From positions 2,343,594 through 2,407,593 of the forward strand of contig CAADRB010000016.1 in the NCBI GenBank assembly GCA_900708905.1: 64,000 nt of DNA, written 5' to 3'. Positions 33,910 through 45,657 of the stretch are shown here, piece by piece (positions within the stretch are counted from its first letter, which is position 1; the number at the start of each line of letters is the position of its first letter). The notes beneath the pieces are model-generated. The model had not been told where the DNA came from and ran no database searches. It saw only the letters and a list, made by a program, of their open reading frames with translations. Source of the DNA: Hymenolepis diminuta (lineage: Eukaryota > Platyhelminthes > Cestoda > Cyclophyllidea > Hymenolepididae). The position numbers and the translations under genes were made by a program.

Positions 33910-36711
33910 TCAAACTTTGGGTTTCTTGGATGATTCAGGACGCTTAGTTTGAAAAGAAGAGAATGGCGAAGGGGCGGCAGCACCTTCGGAACATTTTGAA
34001 CAGATCCATTCAGATGGCACACGAGAAGTCGGCAAGGGAGGGTTGTGACAGAGTTGATGATAGAGAGCGAAACACTTGGAACACTCCACCATTCCGTTAT
34101 TCTTAGTGACGTTTTCACTGCAAAAGAGAAAAGCAAGTTCATTTAAAAGAATATAACTGAACCCACTGCTCAAATAAACTGTGATTTTTTTAAAGCTCAA
34201 ACACCTTTTAATGTCGGGTTATTGGACTCGGTCAACGACCCAAATCAGTTGTATGTTTTGCTTAAATAAGCTCACTCTTGTATGTAACTAGTACATACAT
34301 TCAATTGTACTTTAGACTTTCGCATAGGATACACTGTGGCTGGTAATTTAAGCGGCTCTGGGATAGGTTTTAGTCACTAGGATTTTAAGATCAGCAGCTT
34401 AATACTATGGACATCTTTATTAGCAGTAAGAAATACTCACTTGTCGGCCCCAATGTGTCAAAGTTAGAAAACGGGAAATTAACTGAATATATCGGGATAC
34501 GTAGCACAGTGTTTTGGAGTTTGTTTGTTCTAATTCTAACAGAAAACTAGTTAACAAAATAGGAATTAGTAAGGATACAGGGTAGGACAAAGCTTATATC
34601 CAGATCTACGTATAGGACAAGACGAGGATAAAGTCATACGAGTGACTTGCTGCAGATTGCTGACTTTATGCTCAATCAATACCCAAGCTTAAAGCTTTGG
34701 GCATTACCTGTGATTTCACAATGCTTTCTTAAGGAGCCGACCAACTAATCAGTCTTGCATTAAATGCCTTAAGAACGTAACTGTCAAAACATCAACTTCA
34801 AACTGTTATATTCTCCTTCGTCACTAACTGCCGTATACAAGTCTTGACATAATGTAGTTTTCTATTATTAACTGCTGTGTAATTACATCCCACTAACTTT
34901 ACTGCTTATAATCATTCAGTAGCAACCAAGTAATCCAAAACCTACCCACTACTTGAATCCGATGCTGGAATCATTCGACCACAAACGCAGCATAAGCATT
35001 CAGCCACTAGATCTTCCACGGAACCCAAGCCAAGGTTGGATTCACTTCCAACAATACCCGGCGTTGTCATAAGAACTGATGTTGATTGATCCGGAACGAT
35101 TGTTTTCCCTTGCGTGACCACCACGGGAATGACTAAAAGGGTGAAATTGCAAAAGACACAACAATCATTTGAATACTTAAGTATGGAGCAAATTTGTTGA
35201 AAGATGGTGCAACTCAATAGATGTACCAAACGGGTGTTCGATGAGAAAGAATAGGAAAAATGGATGTTAAATTTCACTAAGTAGTGAGTTCGTTTTAAAG
35301 AAGAGTAATCTTAAAAAGGGTAAAAGAAAACTATTGTTTGCAATTGACAGAGAAATGAGGAAATTGCGGACTGACCACCATAAACTGAAAGATAATAAAC
35401 CAACAAAATCACTCCGTTTGGTATGCTGCTACACAGAATAATGAATGTAATGGAAAAATTAGACCATCCCGGATTAGCTTATGTTGGAAATAAGAAAAAT
35501 AATTAAACCAAAACGAAATTAGTTAAGTATGATAATATTGTACGAAGTTAAATCCAGTCAGTAAGGCTACTTTAAGAGTTCGATTAGGTGAGACTTAAGC
35601 ACAAAATTAATGAACTTCCTGAAGGTAAAGAGAATATAGCGGTCTTCCCAAAATGCGAAGATTAAGTTGACATAAGTAGAATGAGGAAGAAATAGAAAGA
35701 GATATTAGGAAATGTAAGGGCAAGGTATAACCTTCAGTGCATTGTGAGTTATTTGAACCTTGGGTTTGCGTCATTTGTTCGCCTGACGAGAGACCAATAA
35801 TACCATCAAGCGTCAATTAGGCGGCGCAGATATGGGTCAAAGTATGTGTATTACAAACTAATTTCTTGAAATTTGAGAGATTAGCAGAGTCTTTCCTTAA
35901 CTTTTAACTAGGTTAATTCGAACCAACTACAATCCTTTACCTATATCAACTGTCAGCTCTGAAACTAAAGACAAAATTGATGCCACAACCGTATCATTAA
36001 AACATGATCAATTTTGAGTGTACGCTTTTTTGCTTTGTGAAATGTGGGATTACGGAAACACAAATGATTTCATCGTTAAAAACCAGTACTTATCCGAACT
36101 TCAAAGTCAAACGTAATGTTCTGAAAGATCCATAAGACAAAAATCATGACTCGAGCTGTCTAAAAGAAACCTTTGTTTTCGTGAGCGGCCCTTCGCCTCA
36201 AAATGTAGCTTTGAAAGCTCTACAGCCCTACCGCCTGAATCGCTCTCTTGATCAAACATACTAAATATACATCAAACCATAAAAAGTGGAAAGTATGGGA
36301 ATGAAAACGAAGGGAAACGAGTAAACACGAAAACAATGGCTTACAGTTTGTGGATGGACTAGGGCCGCGAGCCTTAGTTGATGGAACATCAAATAAGTTA
36401 ATCAACTTTGGGGCTAGTTTTGAACCGGATGGTTCATTTTGAACCACGGCTTCCGCAGGAACTGGAGCTGTGATACGAGAGCGGCTCGGAACCCGTTCTA
36501 AACTGGCAGATTCTTCAGAGGGCTCCGAACGCAGAGCATCTGCAAGAGTTATTCGAGTAATGGCCGCTTCATTCTCACAAGCATCTTTGTACATCTTGCG
36601 GAGGCGAGCAGTGTCATGCTGACTACTCGAATGAAGAAGTCTCAGTGCCTTCAAAAACCATGGTTCAAGTGTATTTGCACTCGAGGACGATGACGGACTA
36701 CTCGAAACCAT
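33910..36711 (-). CDS. INTS12: Integrator complex subunit 12 (PHD finger protein)
   Basis: Four exons (36345-36711, 35732-35782, 34946-35132 and 33910-34117) join in phases 1, 1 and 2 to give 270 residues; human INTS12 is 462. Integrator is the nuclear complex that cleaves snRNA 3' ends and terminates transcription with RNA polymerase II. The N-terminus has EPWFLKALRLLHSSSQHDTA, the counterpart of the INTS12 microdomain (DPIFLKALGFLHSKSKD...) that contacts INTS1. A C4HC3 PHD finger follows, split by the last intron: CLCCVCGRM, then ECSKCFALYHQLCHNPPLP and WICSKC. The middle is Ser/Pro-rich and short, and the C-terminal tail is short and basic. The donor of exon 2 (GTTATA) is weak. The ATG lies directly after an AG (TGTTAATAG), 105 bp downstream of the TRAPPC3 stop, which suggests trans-splicing. 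Confidence 0.88.
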
Positions 36712-36816
36712 CTATTAACAGACTAATTTAGTCCAAAGCATTAAAAAAAAAGATAAAAAAGATGTTCAAAAAGGGAAAGAATTTATTGTAACAAAGAAAG
36801 ATACACTGCAAATCAA
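36712..36816 (-). promoter_or_regulatory. TRAPPC3-INTS12 intercistronic spacer
   Basis: The 105 bp between the TRAPPC3 stop and the INTS12 start hold, in order on the minus strand, an AATAAA (36782-36787) about 30 bases after the stop, a long T-rich tract, and TAATAG directly before the INTS12 ATG. A separate promoter would have little room. The layout fits a polycistronic transcript resolved by polyadenylation and spliced-leader trans-splicing, as is known in flatworms. Confidence 0.55.
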
Positions 36817-37512
36817 TTAATCCTCCCCTGCAAAAACTTCTTTTATCCTGCGCACGAATTTAACTCGAATTTCACTGACTTTATCACCAAAAAGTTGGTC
36901 TTGAACGAATCTTGCATCAACTTCCATTTGCATCTATAATTTTACGATAATTATCAAAAAGATGGACTTCAAATAAAAGTGTTCATACATTATGTAGAGC
37001 TCCACGTATAGCTCCTGCGATAACATTGGAATAAAGAAGTTTTGGATGATCAAGTGGTAGATCAACAAACTCAGTCAGGGGATTGGAATCAAGAATAAGT
37101 GAAAACTCATCACCGGCAGGGCTGAATTTGGTAACCGTAGGGGTAAAGCCAAGGAAGACCTTAAATCCATTGACTAATTGAGTAGCAGTTTCTTTGAAAT
37201 CAGTACACCGACCAGAATTTCCTTTTGCCACGAAATCTTCAGCTAGTTTCTCGCCGATATTGAAACCACTAAAATGAATTATTATATCTAATAGATAAAT
37301 TAACATAGTGTCCAGCTGCTCATTAATTGCATCGTCTGATTCAAAATCCTTAACAATCTGTGCTACCAAGGACCCATAAGTTAAGGTAAAAAGTTCAGTA
37401 TTCTAAAGTGAGAAATTTTAAGGTCAATAAAATCAAAATAAAATTCGTAGTTATAATATATTTGACTTACCATTCTAACTGGCTCGGGGGTCTTTGCCTG
37501 CTGTCGAGACAT
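36817..37512 (-). CDS. TRAPPC3: TRAPP complex subunit 3 (BET3)
   Basis: Four exons (37471-37512, 37305-37402, 36989-37268 and 36817-36933) give 178 residues, close to the 180 of human TRAPPC3. The protein is the core of the TRAPP complexes that act as Rab1/Ypt1 exchange factor and tether vesicles between ER and Golgi. Family blocks in order are TELFTLTYGSLVAQIVKDFE, INEQLDT-IGFNIGEKLAEDF, GRCTDFKETA (with the cysteine that is palmitoylated in BET3), SPAGDEFSLILDSNPL, LLYSNVIAGAIRGALHN, and ARFVQDQLFGDKVSEIRVKF. The intron at 37269-37304 is only 36 nt, has no stop and is a multiple of three, so retention would add 12 hydrophobic residues. Family alignment shows it must be removed. The gene shares a 269-bp upstream region with EMC2 and is followed closely by INTS12. 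Confidence 0.95.
37269..37304 (-). other. 36-nt intron in TRAPPC3
   Basis: GTTAAT...TTTTAG, 36 nt, splits an Ile codon. Removal restores DT-I-GFNIG, colinear with the conserved BET3 sequence. Confidence 0.85.
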
Positions 37513-37781
37513 CTTGATGGAAAATCAGGAATATTTAGCTGACAGGTTAAAATATAAAATCTCTCGATAAGAGCAACGCCCAATCACATTAGTTATTAAC
37601 TGAATCTATTTTAAATTTGGATTAAGCAGTAACAGGAATATTAAATATTTTATATCGAATTAATAATTAGAAAAGATAATCACTTTAAGAGCAAGTGTAT
37701 TTTGACATTAGCATGGTCATGTAAACTAGTAGACGTATCAATTAGCCAACATTTTGTTAATAGTCTGCCACAAATCTCACG
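37513..37781. promoter_or_regulatory. Shared upstream region between TRAPPC3 and EMC2
   Basis: The two start codons point away from each other, with 269 bp between them. Any promoters for both genes must lie in or overlap this AT-rich stretch. I see no clear TATA element in a defined position, so the promoter role is inferred from the layout. Confidence 0.5.
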
Positions 37782-40700
37782 ATGAATGGTGAGTCGACAC
37801 ACTAATTCATTGTTTATTACATGAAAGAGCTTTTCGTTGTGCCATTTCCCGTTTGAAAAGTCAATATTTTTCAAAATAAATGTTCTATTTTGTTTGTATC
37901 TTGATGTTTTAACCTAAGGCTACTAACCGTTCTTCAATTTTTCAGATGCACTGCAGGATTTGCGAGTCATTCGTGAGAATAATCTTCGTGAAAGTACAAA
38001 AGTAGTTGATAGATGGATTACCAGCATCCAACCGAAACTTCACAGATTGGGACAAGAGAGTAAGCAAACATGTCTACAAACCGTTATAATTCACCTCTGA
38101 TTTTGTAAATAATCCTTACTGGAATTTCATTTAGAATGGATTGTTCTTGAACAAGTTCTCATTGCTGCTTTGGATGTACATGATTTGGAAACTGCACAGG
38201 TATTAAATTGCCCTTGTTTTAAAAATGATGTTTCAACGTTATCTTAATTCATTTTGCTTCTGTTTAGATTTGTCTCAACCATCTTCGTAAACGCTTTCCC
38301 GAAAGTATTCGAGTGAAACGACTTCACGGAATGCTTTTAGAGGCATCGAATCAGTTAATAAAAATCTTGTTTAGTTTACTTTCGCCAATTCCATACTCTT
38401 CATGTGTACCTTTGTTCATGTAGATTTGAAGAAGCCCGTTCTCTCTATAAGGAAATAATCGACGCAGAATCCACTGATATTGTAAGTTTATGCCCTGCCT
38501 CTAAGTTGAAATATATTATTTGTTTTGTGTGTTTTCTAATCCGCAGTAGTTCCTAAATTGATTCTTCCTGATCTAAATATAATTTAAGATCTAGTTATCT
38601 TGAGCTGGATGTGTTTTTACTGTTCTACTGTTTCTAGTGGTTTTTTTTATAAACAGCTAAGGTCGCCTTATTTCAGGTTTGTTCATCTAACTCCTTTGAC
38701 ATTTTCTGTTGGATTTTCTTACTCAAGATTGTTCTTTTTTAGATTTCTCGAAAGCGTTTAATAATCACTTTCAAGTCTCAAGGTCTTTACAATCAAGCCA
38801 TTGAGGAGTTGAACAAGTATCTCAAACTGTAAATTTTCCCTGAATTCAATATACTTATTATCATTAGTAGTAGTATCTCACTTGTGTGTGGATGTTTTTT
38901 TTCTCTAACAGATTCATGGCCGATGTTGAGGCATGGAGCGAATTGAGTGATTTGTACCTGGCCCAAGGCAATTTCAAACATGCTGCCTTTTGTGTGGAGG
39001 AGATGATTCTTGCTAATCCTCATAATCCTCTTCTGCATGAACGCCTTGCAGAGGTCAAGTTTTTCTACCTCAAATTGCTTCTCATTTGCCTATTAACTTC
39101 CTTATTGACAGGTATCCTAGCCGTCAGTGCGCATGTCCGTCAATGCAGGGGTCACTGTTTTACTATTTAAACCTTGTTTAAGACCTAGCTTCTGTCAGTA
39201 TTTACTTCGACAACAGGATAGGGGATTAGGTAGTTGCAACTAGAGGATCTATTAACCTTCGAATAGAAATAGTGTAGTCTGCGGGTACTTTAAATGTGGT
39301 GGTTTCGGTCGAGTTGCAATGGATGATGCATTTCTTTACAGAGATTAAAGGGATAACATAAAAGGGTAGAAGGAGTTTAGGCAACCATTGGTTGTTTAGG
39401 TGACTAAAATCTGTTAACGATCGCTCAGGTTAATTAACTATTTCAGTTATTAATCACTTGAGAATGCATGTTAGTTCTGCAGGGGAGCTTTAGTTTACAG
39501 TAGGAAATTAAGCCTTTTAGGCTCTGCAGTTGATGCTTAGTAGCATGTCCTTTGGGATCAATTAAATTGATTGCCACAAAGGATCTGATGTTATTAAATT
39601 TTATCACACAGTTGTAGTACTGAAGAGCCAACGGCATAACAAAATTCACTGATGAATAGTCGGTGAAAGATTACGAGTTTCTCATCAGAGAGGCCTCGAG
39701 ATGCTGCTTCCTTGTCTAAGATGAGTTTTGGAAACACATTTAGTATTTAATTTCATTAGTGTCTGTAATATCAGACGTTTGGTTTTATTGTTTGTATTTA
39801 AGAAGAGTAGGGATGTGGTTTGTGGAATTTGTGATGTATTGTTGAACCGTTGTAGTGCTATTTCGATATTTTCTCACAAATTCCTCTCTGATTGCTTTTG
39901 CTTAGTAATCTCTGAGATAGTATATGACATTCTTACTTTCCTGTTGATTGTAGTCGAATTTTGGAGTAGTTTCTTCTTAATCATCCTTTTTTATTATATC
40001 TAAGGTAAATTTAAGTCCGTGAATATAACCTTTGGACTATCTGTCGTTTTTTTATAAAAAATACTTTACATTAGGGTAGCCCTGTTGTATGTCCCGGTCC
40101 TCATACCACGTTATAAACTGCCTTGGAGACACAGCGACTTGAGTAGGATTGATTCTTTCCCGATCATCAAGTCGTTTGCCCTTCTAAAGAGTTGTAATTG
40201 TCAAAATATATGAAGACATGATCTAGTGAGGTCATGTTGTCTCTGGGGTCTTTGGGCCCTTTTTACGTTTCCAATACAGCTCCAACTTACATTATTGCCT
40301 TCCATCAGCTTTTAAATTTCTCTTCTATTTCCAGATTAAATACTCTGAAGGCGGCACAGAGAACTTGGAATTGGCTAGGGCCTACTTTGCTCACGCGTGT
40401 CGACTGAATCCCACGAATGTTCGAGCTCTTTATGGCTTATTATTGGTGAGTATGACTACATTTTCCTAAACGTTATTTTATATTCAATAAACAAGTTTCA
40501 AGATATTAATCTTAGGATTGTTAAACTCTCTCTACATATCATAAATTTAATATTTCATTCACACAGCGTACGTCTTTTTCTTCATGTGTATTTGTTTTTT
40601 AGCTTCTCCATATCTTATCAGAAGATTTCGAAGTCATCTCTTGTCAAATATATGTTTAGCATACTAATCTCTATAAATGCATACATTAGGTGGGATACTG

Positions 40701-43003
40701 AAGTGTAATCTATCTCAAATTCCCTCATCGTCGAAAAAAGATTCGATGGGGACGTCACCAATGATAAACGTATTATTAATTCAATTAGTCCATTTCAGCA
40801 AATATTATAAATATTAACGATACTATGCATAAAGCATGCTTAATTTTTTCTTGGATCACAATTAAAACAAATAACAATTTGCAAATCCATTCAATGAATT
40901 AGTAATATGGCTGTGGCTCTGTGGCTAACGTACCCATCTGCAAATTTAGAGGTCATTGATTCAATGTCTATTGGCGCACACTCTGTGAGCGCAATTGCTA
41001 ACCGTATTCGTTGTCTGACTAATAAAATGAAACGCTTTTTTTATATTGGCTGGAGGAATCTGCTTTTCAAAATTATGTCATCCTTCTGTCGATCTATTTT
41101 GTAAAGTCAGACCGTTGTATGCTGCTGAGAGTCCTAGTAAGTCTACTTTCTTTCGTAATGGTATACCTGCCCCACTAGATATCGCTAGGCTATAGTTGAT
41201 TCGACTTGAGAGAGAAGGTTGAGACAAGGCAGTTTAATTAAACTAAGGCTTTATATTATGAATACAAATTTTCTTCATAATATTAACATATGGAATTCAA
41301 AACACCGCCAGACTGATAACAGTTTAGTGCAAAGTAACTGTCAGTATCATTCCTATTATCCATATTTCGTACTAATTTTATCTATAAAATCAGTATGGAC
41401 TATAATCAAATGCATAGCTTTAAGGTTCTAATCTTGCGGACAGATTAGGATGAATTGGAGCTTGTACATGTTCACTACATGGTATCTGCACTCCATGACT
41501 CTTAGGCCTCCTCTGTCTCTATGTATGGCGCACACACTGGCCTATACCTAATTATCGGTCTGTGAATTTTGGTCAGTTGCTCATTCTACTATGACAATGA
41601 TCCGCAGAGAATAAAATCAGTCGACTCTTCAAGGTGTACCTTTTTCACCTGTCTCAGCTCAAATTGTTCTCGCTCAGTACTGACGTTTTCCTCTTTCCTC
41701 CCAATTGCTCTTTCTGCTCCTTCCTTTCCCCCTTATTCATTCCAAATTTCCGAATAAGCACGTGCCTCTACTTAACCCTTAAGAGATTTATCGTTTGGAG
41801 TGGAGTGAGCGGTATCATACACAAAACTGCTCAATTCTACTTGAGGAGTATGGTTAGTGTATATGCAAGACTCGTTTGTTCTAACGCTCATACTTCCTCT
41901 TTATTTCGTAGGTTGCCTCAAATCTTTCTGGGAAGCTTTCAGAGAAGACATTAGCAACTTTGACTGAAGAGAACAACAGTTCTGCGGTGCAACAGCAATA
42001 CAGTCTACCGCAGTCTGCCAAACAGGCATCAAACAATTTCGATAGCAAACGCGAGAATCACCAACTCATTGTCTATGCTGTCGAGAAGTTGAGAATAATC
42101 TTTGGTGTAAGTTTTTTCCATTACTAACCGACGTCGTCTGCCGAGTTAGATATATGATGTGTTTAATGCTCAATGCCATCACCAACTTGTTAAAATTAGG
42201 CAAGGGGGGGGACAGTAGAGTGAGTTTCTCATCGCAGAGACTCCATGATGTTACTTTGTCCAAGATGAGTATCGGAAAAACTGTTGTGCAGTATCAATAT
42301 GCACGTTTCCCAATTTGGAGGTCACGAGATCATTCTTTGATATGTGGGTGACGAACCACTCTGGTTAATTTTGATCGCCAAGACGATGGTAGAATATGAG
42401 TTCCTCGTAAAAGGCGCCCCAGAACACCTTTCTTCTGGCCAAATCAAGTGTTTTTAAAACCTCACATAATGGGGTGGGGAGTTTTTATTGCGAGATAAAA
42501 CTAGAAGTCATTAGATATAGAGCTGCAAAGAGTAGGAAGGCAACGGGTTTAGTAAGGATAGAAGTAACAGAGATGGAGGGAGAAAAAAAATGTGACTGTA
42601 TGAATTTGTTGGTCGAAGTTGTGGAGAAGCGAGTCGAGTAACTATGTGGCTGAAACCGGGGCGCAGCAGCGGGAATTTATGGGCTCAGAATTCACTAAGA
42701 TTGTGAGAATACTTTTAAAGCAGTTTTTGAATTCCTGTGCGTGTTTAGATAGAAAAAATTGCTCCTTAGTAGATTTAGGACTTCTTTTGAACTACTCAGA
42801 TTGAATGTTAATGCTGTTTATATCTTTTTTGGCTGTAGAATGCAGGATTGGCCGCACCGATTGCAATTGTCAACAACTGTAGTATTAAAGGCAGAACTTT
42901 GTCTTCAGGAAAGACTAGACAACAGAAGGGAGACATGGAGTCTGGTTGCTTACCGGAAGCTTTTGAACGTCTCTCTGTCACATCAGAAAAGAATCAGCAT
43001 TAG
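37782..43003 (+). CDS. EMC2: ER membrane protein complex subunit 2 (TPR protein)
   Basis: Ten exons (37782-37788, 37946-38059, 38135-38199, 38268-38353, 38424-38481, 38743-38828, 38912-39053, 40335-40445, 41912-42106 and 42839-43003) join in consistent phase to give 342 residues; human EMC2 is 297. EMC2 is the cytosolic TPR scaffold of the complex that inserts tail-anchored and multipass proteins into the ER. Exon 1 codes only ATG AAT G before a GTGAGT donor. Family landmarks include [92 protein letters not shown] and [13 protein letters not shown]. The donor of exon 7 (GTCAAG) is weak but required by the alignment. Conservation ends near [16 protein letters not shown]. The last exon adds a 54-residue polar tail that I do not know from other species; without that splice the frame would stop after VSFFHY. 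Confidence 0.93.
39660..39745 (+). repeat. SINE-like repeat, tail part
   Basis: It reads CGAGTTTCTCATCAGAGAGG, GATGCTGCTTCCTTGTCTAAG and TGAGTTTTGGAAACACATTTAG, matching the tail block of 42218-42360 and 54000-54115. It lies in EMC2 intron 7. Confidence 0.5.
40905..41065 (+). repeat. SINE-like repeat copy
   Basis: GGCTCTGTGGCTAACGTACC is followed by a B-box-like GGTCATTGATTCAATGTC, CTATTGGCGCACACTCTGTG and GACTAATAAAATG. It is the clearest tRNA-like head in the window and lies in EMC2 intron 8. Confidence 0.55.
42218..42360 (+). repeat. SINE-like repeats, tail of one joined to head of another
   Basis: GAGTTTCTCATCGCAGAGAC and CCAAGATGAGTATCGGAAAA form a tail. It is followed by GTGCAGTATCAATATGCACG and GGAGGTCACGAGATCA, which look like a new head. 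This suggests a tandem or dimeric arrangement in EMC2 intron 9. Confidence 0.45.
42473..42780 (+). repeat. LTR-like dispersed repeat upstream of the last EMC2 exon
   Basis: GATAAAACTAGAAGTCATTAGATATAG, then GCTGCAAAGAGTAGGAAGGCAAC and TTTAGTAAGGAT, match the repeats at 43263 and 50636 by eye. The motif around GTCACCAGATGTAGC is shared with the solo LTR at 5100-5599. Ends are not defined. Confidence 0.4.
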
Positions 43004-45657
43004 GGGTAGAGGAACCATCGTCTCCCTAAAGTTCTTCTGTTGAATTCCACATCACCTTGTCATTTCTTTTATGTCTCTTCTTTTTCTTTTTCTCTCTTTA
43101 GTGCATATGTGTACAGACTATGTTGGTGGTTTTGGAAGTTATGTGTTAACACTGAGATAGCCTGCAATTATTTAAAATACATTGGGTTTTCTTCAGAATT
43201 AGTTGTCGTTAAGTCCCTGTTGCATCACAGGTATTTAATTTATACTACTGAATGAGTTTATAGGGCTGCGGAATAAAACTAGGGTCACCAGATGTAGCAC
43301 TGCAAAGAGTTAGGTGACAAATGATTTGGTAAGGTCAATGCTATAATGAGACGTAGCAGGGAGTGACAAGGCTACAAAAGCTGGTTGAAGGATCTTGGGG
43401 ACGAGAGAGCGAGGTAGGTGTGTGGAGAAAATTCACACCCAGATATTCACTACTAAAGAACTGGAATTAGACTGAGTTAGGTGTCCAGTCAGCTTGTACG
43501 GACGAATCGAACTAGTTCAACATGTTAGCCCTTAATAGGTGTAGTTGACAAAAAAACCATTGGAATAGTTAGAAAACCGAGGAGTTAAGATGCGAAAAAT
43601 GGCGATTGAGGAGTTACAATAGGGAGCATCGTGTTAACTGATGTCCTGAGTAGTCGTGCGAGTTTGATTGACCCGTCGAGGTATGCATGGCGGTAATAGG
43701 CCAATTTATAGTGGCTTTGTTGGTTGGTGAGCATTCAAAAAAAAAACACGCTGGAAATCATTTGGAAAAATTTGGTTCGATATTAATGCTTCATTTTATT
43801 ACATCAAATGTATATGCCGCAATAGCGTCTGAGTCACTAATGTAATTTGTAAGAAAATGGGATTAGTCCATTTGCTAGTATCTGAAAAAGGTGACCCAAC
43901 TCAACAAACTTATAAGTATCTTCTCACAGTCTGCAATTTATTCTGTCCATTGAATTTGATGTGTAGCGTTTAAACTAAGCCAAACAACGGAAAACCCCCG
44001 TTTCCAATAGACGAAATACCAAAAGTTGGGTGCAGACAAAAGTCTACTGTTCAATATCAGAGAAATTTCGTAATAAGGAGAGAAAGGTGAGGGCAGAAAA
44101 GGAGGACAGAAAGCTTAAGACGGATGCGGTAGATGGGGTGCGTGTGTACAAGATAGTTTTTTTAAAGGCTGGGAAAAACGAAGGGAATTTACTTTTAAAT
44201 GCAGAAATACAAAAAATGATTCAAATACACCAGCTTGTGCGTGGACACCATTTGAGATTAAAATGCTTCAGCACACACACCATTAATTCTTTATTGTAAG
44301 TCAGGTTGAATTGGCATTTTTTGTCACAGTTTCGATTGTATTTTTAAAGATAAATGTAATTCGAAAATACATCTTGAGAAATGAATAGACAGCAATCCAT
44401 CATAGAGGGACGGAGAGAGAAATAGGAAGAAATTGGAATTGGGAAAGCTAGGTTGCTTGCATATACAGCATGATAAAAGCAAAATTATGACGCAGGACCA
44501 TATACAAAGTTAACTGGTTCGCCTAATTTATGTGTCCAAATGTGATAATTAGGTCAGACAAATCCATGGGTCACCGTGCCCGTAATGTAAACATACTCGC
44601 TGACATTCTATTTTTGATGGCAGACATTTATTTTTTTGAGGGAGTATTCAGATCATAGAGCAAGAATTATTGGTAAACTTGCAACTATATAATCGGTTCT
44701 CGGATATGATTTATGAAAAATAAGAGATACATTACCCTAAACAAAATTATAAAATAAACCGATATCAAACACAAAAATTATCAACTAATTTAATGAACAC
44801 ACGGATAGCGTTGAATTAATGAAGAATATTTTCAAATGTTGCAGCTTTTGGAAACAATATAGAAGGTTATAGAGCATTCCGGAGCATTATCATGTCTTTC
44901 GGCTATATTCTAGATTAATTACCACTAAAAATGGAGTTGATTTAAATTCTGTTGACTCGTATTATTATTTCTGGTATCCAGTTTAATTCATATCATTCCT
45001 TTTATAACTCTGACGTGTATTGTCATTTCTTGTTATAACCTATCATAGGTATGATGTTATAAATGGAAATAGATATTAATTTTAGATTCATTCTTAAAAG
45101 TGGTCAAATATTTAACGTTCATTTTGCGGTGAATTTGATTTGCGTAGACATATATGGGCGCACGTGATCACATAAAGTGAGCGAATCAAGGAGCATTTTG
45201 AGAAAATATTTTACACGAAGGAGCAAAAGTTAGTTAGGGATCATATGATTAGCTGCAATCTATGGAAGCAAAAATAGGAAAGATATTGAAAGTATGTATA
45301 TAGTTCAAAAGTACGTTTTATTCAAAGTTAATCAGGAATATACGTCTAAATAAGAGGAGGAATTCAGAATTTGAAAATCAAACAACATGATTAAGATAAA
45401 ATTTCTGTGATATCATGACACAATTTTTGTGTAATTTTTACGGGAGTACAATGTGAAAAAATTTAAATGCAAATATTCTGCAGAACAGAAACAGAATTTT
45501 CAAGGCCGATGAGTAATATTTTGCATTTTTCAAAACGGGTCTTGTCTGCCAGCGGGTTTGAATGCATTTGCCGATAAATACTATTAAAAAATTGAATCAA
45601 TTGTTTTCAAATTGAAATTCTTGCTTTGATATCCTCTTGTTTAATCTAGTCATCGAA
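43004..45657. other. EMC2-erlin intergenic region
   Basis: The spacer of about 2.6 kb holds an LTR-like repeat in its first part (43263-43720). The rest is AT-rich with no supported gene. The 89-codon frame at 44030-44299 has no recognised domain and lacks support. Confidence 0.5.
43263..43720 (+). repeat. LTR-like dispersed repeat downstream of EMC2
   Basis: It starts near GGGCTGCGGAATAAAACTAG, GGTCACCAGATGTAGCAC and TGCAAAGAGTTAGGTG, comparable to 42473-42780 and 50636-51070. Its AATAAA (43273-43278) might serve as the EMC2 poly(A) signal. No coding capacity or target duplication was found. Confidence 0.4.

Noticed and set aside
37946..38000. ATG directly after the EMC2 exon 2 acceptor as translation start
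   Set aside because: That frame does not match EMC2. The correct frame continues ATG AAT G from exon 1 at 37782-37788.
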